This document shows, piece after piece, positions 1-11,371 of a stretch of 64,000 nucleotides of DNA. Every line of letters starts with the position of its first letter. Within the stretch, counting starts at the first letter, position 1. A program made the position numbers and the translations under genes. The notes below the pieces were generated by a model. It was given only the letters and a program-made list of their open reading frames with translations. It made no database searches and was not told the origin of the DNA. Origin of the DNA: Doris montereyensis (taxonomy: Eukaryota; Mollusca; Gastropoda; Nudibranchia; Dorididae); the NCBI GenBank assembly GCA_037039925.1, contig JAXRKP010000447.1, positions 130,001 through 194,000 on the forward strand. Direction: 5' to 3'.

Positions 1-826
1 ACGTTGGTTCTAAAAGCAAATATTAATGAGGTTGCACCAGCCATAACCTCCATCGCCAATTGTTCCATCCAAAATGCGGATTTTCCAATTTTCAAAGAAG
101 CATGCACGTGACTCCACTCTTAAAAAAGAAGAATCTTGACAACGAGATGATGAAAAATTACAGACCTCCCTTGTTTAAATTTCATTTCAAAGATGATTGA
201 AAAACTCATTGTGTGAAGAATCACCAACCACACCATGAGCACAACCTGTGCCCCTTTTTCAATCAGCATACAGGCGAGGCCACAGTACTGAAACTGTGTT
301 AATCCGTGTCCAAAATGACATAATCAACCTGCTACAATGCAATGACAATGTCGCACTTCTACTGTTGGATCTGAGCGCGGCTTTCGATACTGTGGATCAC
401 TGAACACTCTTTGCTAGAATGCAGCAATGTTTCGGCATCACGGGTATGGCTCTGAAGTGGTTTTGTGAGTTATCTTATCGATCGTACTCAGCGAATAATC
501 ATAAGTGCTAGTCCTTCTTCGTTGCAATGAATATCCAATTTGACGTCCCACAGGGATCAATCCTTGGTCCGTTTCTCTTTACACTATACACTACACCTCT
601 CAGTGACATCATCGCACTCCATAACATTGATCATCATTTTTATGCTGACGACATGCAACTCTAAACCCCATTCAGCATGAACATTTACGTAACAAAGAAA
701 GAAACAGCCATCATCAACTGTGTAAGTTAGACATCAGGACCTGGATGACAGAAAACAAACTGAAATTAAACAATGACAAGACAGAATTGATAACATTTAG
801 AAAAAAAGGAAAGGACACTATATTAA

Positions 827-1472
827 CTCTTAAAATCTGAAATTATTTCTTATTTTCCGGAATTTTTGTGGATCTAGGATCATGCAGACAACATATTTAA
901 AAATATTTATAACAAGCTTCAGAATAGAGATAGAAAGACAAATCTTACATCAACATAACAGGAATTAAATGCAGTTTCAAATCAACATCAATAGACGAAT
1001 GGAAATAGATTTTTGCACTACTGGGATCACTAGATCTATCAGAATCGTCACTGTATTCCATAGGTAAATCACCATCGAACTCAAACAAATTATCATGAGA
1101 TTTATCATTGTCTAAATCAGAACCTTCATCAACAGTACAGAGTTCTAAGGCTTGTTGTGCTGTCAATCGCCTCAAAAAGGTGTACTAGATGAACTAGCAG
1201 AAGCCATATTTGTAAAAACAATCATCTGATTTACAGGATTGAAGAAAAAACACCAAAAAAGACAAAAAACGCAAAGAAAACACGAGATTTTTCAGTTGTT
1301 TCCGTTCTACTTTCACTTTCATGGGGCATGTGAATAAGTAGAGTGATTTCCCTTGATTATAAAACTTATACTTGAGTCAAACGAAATAATACTAAAGTAA
1401 CGCTGACAGCGTTATTCAGTCAAAACGTGAATGGCTGCCGAACGCTGACAGCGTTGTTCAGTGCTTTAAGAG
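827..1472 (-). mobile_element. Internally deleted piggyBac-like DNA transposon inserted at TTAA in the LINE
   Basis: The 646-bp element is flanked by the tetranucleotide TTAA at 823-826 and 1473-1476, the target duplication typical of the piggyBac superfamily. Its ends form a perfect 8-bp inverted repeat (CTCTTAAA at 827-834, TTTAAGAG at 1465-1472), extended by a CTGAA a few bases further in on both sides. A 15-bp near-palindrome, AACGCTGACAGCGTT, occurs twice near the right end (1399-1413 and 1441-1455). Between the ends, the minus strand keeps a fragment resembling the acidic N-terminus of a piggyBac transposase. The catalytic domain is absent, so the copy is non-autonomous. Removing it rejoins the LINE reading. 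Confidence 0.75.
945..1207 (-). pseudogene. piggyBac transposase N-terminal remnant
   Basis: From an ATG at 1207 the minus strand reads MASASSSSTPF. A small frame shift near 1175 then leads into LRRLTAQQALEL and an acidic, serine/aspartate-rich stretch (DDSDRSSD). This matches the usual start of PGBD/piggyBac transposases as I know the family: a short serine-rich leader, a basic RRL motif and an acidic region. The DDD catalytic core and the C-terminal zinc-binding region are missing. It lies wholly inside the TTAA-flanked element, which supports the assignment. It should not be annotated as a host gene. Confidence 0.55.
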
Positions 1473-2596
1473 TTAAATGAGCTAGTCATAAACAATAGGA
1501 CTATATGTAACAGCCATAGCGTCAAAAATCTCGGTTTCTCCTTTGATGAATTTTTACACATGCATGTTCACATCACCAAAGTTTGTCAAACAATCCATCC
1601 TGTCCTTAAAAGCATCTCTCGTATCTGAAATCTGTTAGATGAAAAAACATGTAAAATACTTGTCCATGCCCTTGTCACAAGTCGTCTTGTCTACTGTAAT
1701 TCTCTTTTCTATGGGTTGCCAAAGACTTCTATTCATCGATTACAATTAATTCAAAATAAAGCAGCAAGAATTGTAACTAAGACCAAAAAATCTGAACACA
1801 TTACTTCTGTTTTGTGCTCTCTACATTGGCTTCCCGTTGAGAAGAGAATCGTATATAAGATAGCATGTCTGACTTTCAACTGCATTCATGACACTGCCCC
1901 CGACTATCTAAAACATCTCCTTAAAGTTCACCACCCCAATCGTCCGTTTAGGTCATCACAATCTTTGCAACTCCCTAAGAAAAATTTCTCTAACGTTCTT
2001 TCACCTTTTTCGGCCCCAGCTATATGGAATTCTTTGTCAGTTGAAACTAGAAATTGTACAACCCTTCCTTCCTTGAAACAATCGCTTAAAACAGAGTTTT
2101 TCCACTTTACTTTCGACTCGCATAATATTTAACTTATTGGCATTTTCTAAAACCTGTGTTATGGGTTTGGTGTTTTATTAATGTATGGTATCTTTAACAC
2201 TGTGATGTGTATGTAATTATTCTTAGATCTCTTAGTTTGACTTCTTCTTTAACTATTATTATATTTTTATATACGAGGCGACTTTTAAAACTGACATTTA
2301 GACCTATCATGGGATGTGTGGGGTTGGCACCTGCAATGTGTGTGTGTATATGTGTGTGTGTGTGTGCGCATGCGTGTATAGAGCCATCGTGTAATTAGCA
2401 CATATCATCATTTAGGTACTGTTCATCTTAATTGTAACATTTTTCGTGTATGTAGATGTCATGATTTTATAGTAATCTTAAATATTGAGTACATTATGTA
2501 AGCTATTTTGTGATGTATGTCTTGCCCTTTGTAAAGTGCAACTGAGCATGACCTTCATGGATAGGGACGCTATATAAATTTTGCATTGTTATTATC

Positions 2597-3355
2597 TGTG
2601 TAATTCTGGAGGCAATATTATATGACCCATTCGTATAATTTAGTATTTAAACTGAGTGTTCTGATTGATTGATGCGATGCCAGTTATGGAATGTGCCAAG
2701 TTTCCCTTATTTCATCAACATAGCTACTGTAGCATCAGATTAACAGCAGTATGACCACCTGCTAGAAGACAAAATACGGTAACAACAGATTCTTGTTAGT
2801 TATAGTTATTGCATAGAACAAACAACATTTATTTTTATTAAAATGAGAAGTTTTATTGAAATGAAGAAAATTGTTAACAAACACGTTATAACCATATTGA
2901 CGTTAAGCCACTCTTCTTATTTTAGACTATTTATGTTTCTGTTTCTTTTCATTTAACTTGAAGGGCCTATTGGCCTATTCCTCAGATGGTTTTACAATTT
3001 GGAATGAATTGTTTAAATTGTTCAGTAAAGCACTACACATAGGATGTGTGAAATTTGAAGTAATGTAGATCTAGTATAGACCTAATTGGTTATAGTACCT
3101 TCGTGGACAATGAAGGATAAATGTATGTATAATAATTATGTGTATACAAAACATATATAAATATAGTGGAGTCAAAAACATTTCTCATGAAAATATCATA
3201 CTTTAACTATAGTTCTGTTATAAGTTATCTATAGGCCAACCATGTCAGTATGATAAAAACCTCACAAATACATACTGAATCAAAGGTGAATGGAATGTTT
3301 CTTAAATTCATGCATCCTGTTTTTAAAAGAACAAATGCACTTCCTATTCCAACAG
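2597..3355. other. No gene recognised; A/T-rich interval before the first recognised CFAP95 exon
   Basis: I searched this stretch for the missing 5' coding part of CFAP95. The acceptor at 3356 needs an upstream exon ending in two bases that, with the G at 3356, complete a codon (TGG is expected from the family). I saw no convincing exon, and no clear repeat either. The first exon may be undetected here or may lie left of the window, with the LINE in the first intron. Confidence 0.4.
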
Positions 3356-6300
3356 GCACCAAGCAAGGGAATCAGAACCCAAAGACTATGATCTCAACAG
3401 GCATCCAGTGCGGACAATGACAGAGTCTACTTATAAACGTATAGGAAACATAACCGATGGTGTAAGATTCATATATATAAAGTTATTTTATAATTATGTC
3501 CTGTACACTAAAAAATTCACATTGCAAGTGTAGGATGATCATACTATTATCCCAACAAGTTTTAAAGAACGATTTTGTACAATGTTCACCACTTATAAAA
3601 ATATTGCTTAAAAAAGAACACCGTTTATAAAAAAAAAGTGAGAGGTGTTAGCAAAGAAGTGACCAGACTCAAATTTATGTTTAATATCCACATACTGCAG
3701 AACCGTGCATGCACTCAAATCTGTCATTTACAATCAATGAATGTGCATAATGTATTATATGTCTTATTTCATTGTATTTTAAGAGTTATTGCTTCTATAT
3801 TGTGCACATTTCCGATATAAATTGTTAATGGAATTCAGAGAGCTACAGAAAAATTGATACTGCTTAGTCTATAGTGGCCTTTGCAAAATTCCTTTTGTAA
3901 GATACGCCTGTGTATGTATTATGCTTCTTTAGTGAAAGTGTTATGGCACCGGCACACATACTTTGTGCTTTACATTTAAAGTGTTGTAATTTGTTCCCTA
4001 AGTATTCAATTGTGCTGAAATAATGGACCAATTGGAGCACTCATTTCAAAGTTAGAGGAGACATTCACATTCGTTGTAAAGTAACATTAAGTACGGTAAA
4101 CCTAACAGGGAGGGAAGGCTACCTCATACCCATTAGAGCATCATCCATGCCTGTCGACTAAGAGGGAGGATTTTTGAGCAGTGTGGAGTGTCTTCATGAA
4201 ATAAGAGTTTCCAATGGATACGACTGGGACAATGTTATTTATGAATTTTGAATGCCTTCTTCTAAACTTTTGTTATCAACTTTAAATAAAAACTCTTTGA
4301 ACTTTTTAGACAACGCCAGAAACTACTTATCAAGACCATGCCAACCAAGTCCACCTCAAGCCGAAGTTTGAAGACAGAGAAACTCATCAAACAATGGTTC
4401 AAATGAATACTCTGGGTAGTGCATTGGCTGGCATTGATAGGTTTGTAGTCTTATAAATACTGAAATAATCATGTTGGTCTTCGCAAGAATTATTTGTACA
4501 ACATCCAAAGTTAAAGAGATTTAGTCCAAGGTGACAGAAACACATTCATGATTCATATATATCGTCAGTGAAAGTATCTAAACACATAACTCGTATGAAA
4601 TCATTTTCAGGAGAAGCAAAAAAACGTAATAAATCATCAAATAGGATTGCAAATACTGTTTAACGCATTTTGGATAACAATTTAATAACTATTTTTGTCT
4701 TTAAAATCTAGTAAAGGGAAAAAACATAATCTGTTGAACTAGAATTGAGGTGTTTGAAAGGTCTAAATAACTAAGTCCTCTCCTTGACTTACGAGAAGAA
4801 AAATGGAAATCTTCATTTAGATCATGTGCATAAAATTAGCTTATAAGATAAGATAAGATACAACTTTATTGTCCAAAAAGTGGCACATTGTTTTAGTGCT
4901 ACAATTCCTTCAATACAATATGAAACACAACCCACTTTTACTATACATAAATTATTATTCACTCATAAACAGCTTACGCACATTTAAGCATTACATGATA
5001 AAAATGTATATAACATAACATACAAAAAATATTACCATTTTTCTAATACTTGTAATCATTGCAATAAATAATATTTCAAAGGAGCGGTGATGATAATGAT
5101 GCTGGGGATGGTAGTGATAATAATTTTATAGATGATAGTAAGAATGATCTTTTACATCTTTCTTTATGGGTCTATTGAAGTGTTTGGACATTTTGATTTG
5201 AGGTGTTAATGGGTGACAATAGCGTCAATTTTCCTGGCACTAAGAGACAGAAATTTCATCAAAGAATTGGAAACTGCATTGGGATATTTTACTTGCTTTT
5301 TAATAACACTGTTCAAACATACTTTCATTTGCAGTCTCACATTCCCACCCCCAGCCCGTAATGCAGAAGGCAGTTTCTATTGGTTCAAGGCTTCCAATAT
5401 TTATAAAGACATAAAAGAAGTTGTTCGATCTTTTATTTTAAAGGACAAATCTCACATCCCATTTATCTGGACTTAAGCACTAAGACAATTTCACCGACGA
5501 TATATTTTCTTTTCGTGCCAAATTAGATAACGACCACAATAGTAGACACAGTTGCTTTATGATAATTCATTTACCATGTTTATTTCCTTACTGCAAGTTG
5601 TTATCCTCGCACATAGTGTTTGACAACTTTGAGTAAGAATGTAATAATTGACTAAGGGTCAAAGGAAATGTACACCACCACGGATAGAGCAGTTAGGGGT
5701 TTTATTTATTTCCATTGCTTGAATTTGAATGGTATATTATGGAGATGGTGGGAAAAGTTTTAGTTAGATGTTTTAGACAAAAATACATTAAAAATAACAG
5801 CTTTTTATGCTCATAGTGACTGTCAGCAACATATTGCTATTTGTTGCCTTCAGTGTACCATCAGTTCATTGAAGCATGAAACCGTTTGACCATTTCCCAT
5901 TGATTTACTTCATGCATGTTACTTTCTCAGGGACACTGGTGATCCCAAGAAAAGCTGTGGTTCTGTTTTGCCATACCACAATAAAGATCATGGGAAATTC
6001 CACTTGGAAACCACATATGTTGCTGACTATATCCCTCCATACCCAATGAAGGAAGAGGAAGAAAAGGTAACTGAATAAAAGATGTCCCTTCAGCCAAAAG
6101 AATGTATTGTTCATAGACTTGAACATTTTGCTTAAATATGTAGATCAAAAGAAATTCAATTTGAGAACTTAAGGATACTTATGATTCATTGAAGGTTTTC
6201 ACTTTGCTCTTCTATTTTTTCTGCTTATCCTCATTTCCATGGCTTGAGGTAGGCGTAGTGGGAAGAGAGCATAAAGAAATGTCTGATAAACCTAAATAAA

Positions 6301-8772
6301 GTCAAACGGAACTTACAGGCAATGATGAATAATAATATAAAAACTACTGGACCAAACTATGGGTTAATGGAAAAGTGAGAAAATTGGTCCGATTAAAACA
6401 AAAGAAATACATAAAATGAAAAATACCAATCAGAGAAATTTAAACAGGTAAAGAGGACTGGGAAGAAAGAATGCAGGAAAGCCCATATGGGATATGTCAC
6501 AGATCTCATAGATGGAGAGACAAACAGTAAACAGCTTTTCAGCTCTATCAAAGCCAAATCAAAAGGAAGTAATAATCATGTCCCTGAATTGAAAGACAAC
6601 GAAGGCATTTATCATCAAGACCCTCAGAAAAAGGCTAATATCTGGAATAATCAGTTTTGTTATGTTTTCAATGACCCATCAGAACAATCTGACACTAGTG
6701 ACACCAAAAGCCATATTCATGTAAACAATATTGGGAGAATGGAAACCGTCTTGCTACAAGCAGAAGGATTCTTCAAACTATTCAAAGGATTAAACTAACA
6801 CAAAACAAGAGGCCTCGATAAGACACTCACTAGGCTATTGAAGGTTTGCACTGATAAACTTTCTCCAGTACTGACATTATTGTTTCAGGCATTGTACCAT
6901 AGGACTGGAAAGAAGCCAATATTATTCCAATCTTCAAAAAGGGAAACAAAGCTTTACCAGAAAATTATCGACTGGTCTCTTACATCAGTGTGCTGCAAGG
7001 TGCTGGAGCACACATTATACAGTTCAGTTATTAATCTTCTGGAAAAACATGATCTGTTGACTGATATACAACACAGCTTCAGGACACGTAGGTCCTGTAA
7101 AACACAATTAATAACAACTTGTCAGGACTTTATCAATAACTTGGAGACTAGAGGACAAACTGATGCAGTCTTGTTGGATTTCTCAAAGACCTTCGACAAA
7201 GTGCATCATCAGAATCTTTTGTTAAAAGTGAAACATTATGAATTGAAAAAAATGTAGTAAACTGGAAAGAATCTTTCCTCATGAAGAACAGAACCCACAG
7301 GGTCATTTTTAAATAGCAGCATATTTGAATCTGCTCCTGTGAAGTTGGATGTATCTCAAGGCATACTTTTTGGACCATTGCTGTTCCTGATTTACATAAG
7401 TGATATGCCTGAAAGACTTAATGAAGGTACAAAAATATGTCTGTTTGCAAATGACAGCTTGTTGTATAGAGACATCAAAAACTCTCAAGATGGAAAGATT
7501 CTGCAAGATCTTGATAAATTGCAGCATTGAGAGGAGAAATGGAAAATGCAGTTCGATCCAGAAAATTGTCAACTTTTATGCATAACCGATAAAAAAGACT
7601 ATCATGTTTTATTATTTTATTTGCAAAGAAAAACTAAAAAGTACAAAAGAAGCAAAATATTTAGGCATCGCACTAGATGAAAGGATTAAATGGAAATAGC
7701 ATGTGGATACTATATTGAAGAAAGTGAATAAAACACTTGCCTTCTTCGACAGCAACCATAGCGCTGTCACAGATCAGTGATAAAAAATGCTAGGGATGTT
7801 AGGCCTAAACTGTTTAGGGACCCATATCATGAAAATGACATACAAAAATTAAAGAAAGTGCAAAACAGAGCAGCCCGATTTGAGTGGGATTTACAACCCG
7901 ACCATTCAATCCAGTCAACTGGTTCAAAACCTTCAATGGCTACCAGTACCACTCCAAGAAAAAAAAGCAATGAATAAATTTACAATATTTTTCAAGACAC
8001 CACCAATCTCTCAAATTCCCACTCGAACACCTTTAAAAAGAAATACAAAAACAAGACAATCCTCTACAAAATTCAGCACACCATTACCACCATCTAGAAC
8101 AGACTCACATTTGCACTGATTTTTCCCGTCAACAATTAGATTGTGGAACAGTTTGCCAAGGACAGCCAAAGAGTGCCAAAACCTCAATTACTTCAAAAAC
8201 ATTTTAGACGTTAGAAATACATAGATCTAATCATAAGACAACAAGCTATACAAGTCTTCATAAATAAAGTTGTGGTTTTTATAGGAAGAAGAAGAAGATT
8301 GAATGTTGCAGACCTTTGAAATTGCTTTAGTTTGATTATAGTGAAGAAAAGGAAACAGGTCTTGAAAGTGACAATTTTATTTTTTGGTTTCTCTTGGTTT
8401 TTTTGTTTCCTTTTTTTTTTACAAAATTATCCTGCAATGCAAATATCAAAGCGTGAGTAAAGATAAAATCTGTTATTATCATGATATACTGTAGACCATA
8501 ATAATTGAATTACGGTTTTGTTTCTTAAATGTCTCTCGAAAATAAATAAAAGCCTAATTTTTACAATTCTGCAGGTGAATCCTCATGATTTTGAAGACAA
8601 GTCAGCAGGCTACAAAAAGATGAAATCGCAGTTCACAGACACTGCAGATCACCGTCGCAATGGCTGGAATACTTGGCAAGATGAAAGTGGCCTCTATGCT
8701 AATTCTCATTATAAGGGCCAGATCTTTCCTAAAACTAACACTACCTTGCCCCCGGATGCTATTGCAAATTGA
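3356..8772 (+). CDS. CFAP95: Cilia- and flagella-associated protein 95 (C9orf135-like), 5'-incomplete, four exons seen
   Basis: CFAP95 proteins are small ciliary/sperm-tail proteins associated with axonemal microtubules. Exons are 3356-3461, 4310-4440, 5931-6066 and 8575-8772, ending in TGA at 8770-8772. All junctions are AG/GT and phases agree: the first exon ends on a full codon, the second ends with AG that the next exon completes to AGG, and the last two join on full codons. Family hallmarks in order: a KDYD...STYKRIG block; a linker with KFEDRETHQ; a TTYVADYIPPYP block; and a C-terminal KSQFTD...NTWQDESGLYANSHYK block ending in a proline-rich tail. These follow the order of the human protein as I remember it. 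About 190 residues are visible; some 40-50 N-terminal residues are missing. The third intron carries a short dispersed repeat and the fourth a dead LINE. No frame damage is seen. Confidence 0.8.
4845..5110 (-). repeat. Possible LINE 3'-end relic with AAGAT repeats
   Basis: A short (AAGAT)n run is followed by CAACTTTATTGTCC and A/T-rich sequence. Similar arrangements occur at 36589-36760 (AGATA repeats, then GACCTTTATTAATC) and 25858-25935 (GACAACTTTATTAATC). A pentamer run next to a CTTTATT motif is typical of the 3' end of a reverse-oriented retroposon. No coding sequence is attached at any of the three places. Confidence 0.35.
5420..5505 (-). repeat. Short dispersed repeat; related copies at 4559-4610 and 15736-15815
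   Basis: The stretch ending in CACTAAGACAATTTCACCGACGATAT is the reverse complement of sequence starting ATCGTCGGTGAAACTGTCTAAAC at about 15738. A diverged third copy begins near 4560 (ATCGTCAGTGAAAGTATCTAAAC). All three lie in introns. A MITE or SINE fragment is likely; I could not define its full ends. Confidence 0.5.
6330..8295 (+). mobile_element. Decayed non-LTR retrotransposon in the last CFAP95 intron
   Basis: A second, different LINE lies in the sense direction between CFAP95 exons 5931-6066 and 8575-8772. Fragments in order: a pre-RT region (6487-6798, with SIKAKSKG and KANIWNNQF); RT palm residues AVLLDFSKTFDKVHH near 7160-7210; GILFGPLLFLIYISDMP and FANDSLLYRDI at 7339-7530, where the catalytic FADD box reads FAND; and a C-terminal RNA-binding tail (VQNRAARF near 7857, LQWLPV near 7930). 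The 3' end near 8230-8300 has an AATAAAG signal and a short GAA repeat. Frames change at least four times and stops are frequent. Its RT differs from that of the LINE at 1-2596, so the two are separate families. Confidence 0.8.
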
Positions 8773-8879
8773 TGAAAATTGTGGGAAGGAAATAATTTTT
8801 TATTTTAAACTATTCTTAGTATTCTGAGCAAGTAAATCTTAGTCTTAAGAAGTGAGAAGGAAATAATATGAGTTGGATT

Positions 8880-8885
8880 AATAAA
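8880..8885 (+). promoter_or_regulatory. Candidate polyadenylation signal for CFAP95
   Basis: An AATAAA hexamer lies 108 bases past the CFAP95 stop codon and is followed by an A-rich stretch. It is the first canonical hexamer after the stop. Position and sequence are all that support it. Confidence 0.4.
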
Positions 8886-9945
8886 AAACAGAAAAGAAAA
8901 ACCTTATGAAAAACAAAAAAAACATAAACAAGAACAAAGAAGATATCTGAGAGTGAAAAAGTCGTTAGTAACGAATTAAAAAAAATTCTTTTATTATTTT
9001 ACATCTGATAAAACAAAATGAAATATTGTAATTTCACAAGAATTTATTTTGAGGTCTTATACACCTAGGCTCATTTTTCAAGATCTGAATTAGTCTTCTT
9101 GCAAACTGCACAATTTCTATGAATAACTTGAAAATTACATAGGCCTATAATATAAACAAGCAATCTTTAAAAGTAGAAAAACAGAACTTTCAGTCTCAAG
9201 ATATAAAAACCATATTTGTCTATGTCTTTCTCTATATGTATTTAAACTTTTAACTCTGATAGTAAATATAGCCTGGTTAATCACACTTCAGCTCTAAGTC
9301 GCTTGAAACTGTTAACGGAAATCATGATTATTTCTTACTTTTAACTGTTTTACCAAAGAAAACCTTTTCTATTGCTTTTTAATGAAAGACAAGATATTTA
9401 GATCTCTTATTGTTTACTCTCTTCATAAAACTTTGTTACACTTTGTCATCCTGAAATGTTTTTATCATAGAAATGAGACATACACCCAAAAACACTTTTC
9501 TAGTAAATGTCATTTACTTTGAATACATATTACATTGACCAAACATGAAACGTGTTAATGGTTTTCTTTCCTTTTTAAACTGTGCTATACATGCTGTTGT
9601 TAGTGGCGGTGGTAGTGGGGCAGAAGGGGAGTGTGAGCATTGGGAAGAAAATCTAAGTGAAGTTCCTTGACACAAATCAAACATTTCTGAAGGAAACGGA
9701 TGAATTTCGAAACTCCTGATTTAAAGAAATTATTTTTCTTTAATGAAACAATCGGTCCACCATATGCGGTAATCTCAGGTGAAATAAGAGGAAACAGCAA
9801 GATGAAAGAGGGAAAGGTAAAAAATTGGGACCTCCGAGTTTTATTGCAATTTACCCCATCCATCATATGCGGTGATCTCTAAAAAGGAGAGAAATCTATA
9901 AAGTAGGCTACTCTAAATACATCCTGTCATAACATAAAGATAATA
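8886..9945. other. Intergenic, no gene recognised
   Basis: This A/T-rich stretch follows CFAP95. The only structure seen is one copy of a short dispersed repeat near 9740-9880 with the core CATATGCGGT-ATCTCAGGTGAAATAAGAGGAAACAGC. No exon-like sequence on either strand matched a family I know. Confidence 0.5.
9740..9880 (+). repeat. Short dispersed repeat D (copies also near 10850, 11070, 11290, 31190, 39180, 51270, 55650, 62660, 63946)
   Basis: The shared core is a CCACCATATGCGGTGATCTC-like stretch, then AGGGTGAATTAAGAGGAAAC, then AGCAAGATGAAAGA. Longer copies continue with GGAAAGAAGTAGGACCTACC and a C-rich CGCCAACCGCCCAC end. Clear copies lie at about 10850-10985, 11070-11200, 11290-11370, 31185-31345, 39170-39315, 55645-55760 and 63946-64000. 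Partial copies lie near 51275-51330 and 62650-62730. All recognised copies are in the same orientation. Length is about 130 bp and I see no coding. It may be a SINE-like or satellite-derived repeat; four copies cluster in 9.7-11.4 kb. Confidence 0.65.
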
Positions 9946-10707
9946 CAGTTGTGTCCGCCAAAATGCAGGATCCACGGGTGACAAAACAATTTGTATTTTG
10001 GTGATGGTGCATTTTGACAGTCAAGGGCAACAACCCATTACATGTGTTTGCAGGGCAATTCTTGGTTGGATATAGTTTTTTTGTTTGTTAGTTGTTTGTT
10101 ATCGTTTGGGTTTTGTTTGTTACTTGGCTTGAGGACAGGGCCCAATTATAGACCTAACCTCTTTTTATGAATTGGTCATTCTTCTCTCCCTCTATAAACA
10201 GGGATGGGATGGTGGTCGGACATTCAGCAACTAGGAACAATTTTTTTATTTGTTAACACGAATGTCATACGGAGTACGATCTCCATGGTTAAAAGTGACA
10301 CAAGACCTTTTTCAGATTTTCTCACCGTGATCAAAGAGAGAGCCGATCAGAGTGTTTGTCTGGCAGACCATTGTCGAGGACTGAGTCGGGGAGGAAGGGG
10401 TGGGTAAGGGTGACAAGAGCCGAGACAGCCAAGACTAGGCATTGTCGTACGCATGTGTGCACATAGTTTACACAGATATAGATGTCACACACACACACAT
10501 ACTTGACAGATTTTGTTACCGGGACGAGGCAAGAAAATGTTATTGAGTTTATTTTGCACATGAAAACATGTTGCGTTTTGGCGGTCAAGTCAGCCGTTGT
10601 TGCATTTTGAGGGGATAATTAGCGTTGTAAAATTTGATTACATGACAAAATCATGCAGTATGAAGAATTATACATTTTGGTGACGTGCAATTTGGTAGAG
10701 ACTGCTG
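9946..10707 (+). mobile_element. TA-flanked MITE (copy 1), mariner/Tc1-type ends
   Basis: The element begins CAGTTGTGTCCGCCAAAATG after a TA and ends with a sequence whose complement reads CAGCAGTCTCTACCAAATTG before a TA, giving an imperfect terminal inverted repeat of over 20 bp. The inner part matches, in inverted orientation, the element at 47979-48783. For example, GTTAACACGAATGTCATACG near 10253 corresponds to the complement of the stretch near 48500. No transposase coding was seen. TA duplication and a CAGT terminus suggest the Tc1/mariner superfamily, which is inference. Confidence 0.7.
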
Positions 10708-11371
10708 TAATTGTATAAAAAGAAAGAAAACTTAAGTCTTTTCAATAAAAAGATTTTAACATTTTATAAGATACGTTTTTCTGTCTCATCCTACTTCTTT
10801 TTTTCCAGTTTAAAAAAGCGAGATAAAAGCTAATAATAAATTGATTGATTGACATTTACTCCGTCTACCGTGTGCGATGATCTCAAGGTGAAACAAGAGG
10901 AAACAGCAAGAATGAAAGAGAATTGAAAGAGTGAAAAGAAAGAAGCAGGACCTATCACAGGCAGTGACCGCCAACCGCCACAACAAAAAAATGCTTACTT
11001 GGATTCTTTACAATGAACTAATGCATTTACAATACTGAAAATTAAGAGGCTTTTTGTTTAATTAAAATTTAGCCCATCCGCCATATGCAGTGATCTCAGG
11101 GTGAATTAAGAGAAACAGCAAGACAAAAGAGAAGCAAGAATTGGAAGTGTGAGAAGAAAGAAGTAGAATCTACCAGCAGCAGCACTCGCCAACTGCCCAT
11201 GATTAAGATTAAGAGGCATTATTCAAGACAAATTATATGTCATTTAAATGGAGATTTATAATCCCACATGGTCTGTTTCATTCATTGAAACTTCCCTGTC
11301 CATCACATGCAGTGATTTCAGGGTGAATTAAGAGAAAACAGCAAAGATGAAAGATAAGGGAAGGAGTGTAG

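Larger units (their letters stand above)
1..2596 (+). mobile_element. Decayed CR1/L2-type non-LTR retrotransposon, interrupted by a DNA transposon
   Basis: This is the reverse-transcriptase half and 3' end of a LINE in the sense orientation. Seen in the sequence: a stretch near 30-210 resembling the RT domain start (A-I-T-S-I-A, then LKK and KNYRP); the RT palm motif [13 protein letters not shown] near 360-405; VPQGSILGP near 545-575 followed by FYADDMQL near 640-662; and a C-terminal stretch at 1716-2132 with [14 protein letters not shown] and IWNSL. The 3' tail near 2530-2596 ends in a GACGCTATATAAATTTTG-like sequence followed by TTATTAT, as in CR1/L2-type elements. Several frame changes and stops show it is dead. 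The coding sequence breaks at 826 and resumes at 1477, where a piggyBac-like element sits. The 5' part lies outside the window. The clade call rests on motif style only. Confidence 0.8.

Noticed and set aside
5213..5476. 87-residue open frame in a CFAP95 intron, with a possible acceptor near 5334
   Set aside because: Its second half is a dispersed repeat, it lacks CFAP95 similarity, and CFAP95 phases already fit without it.
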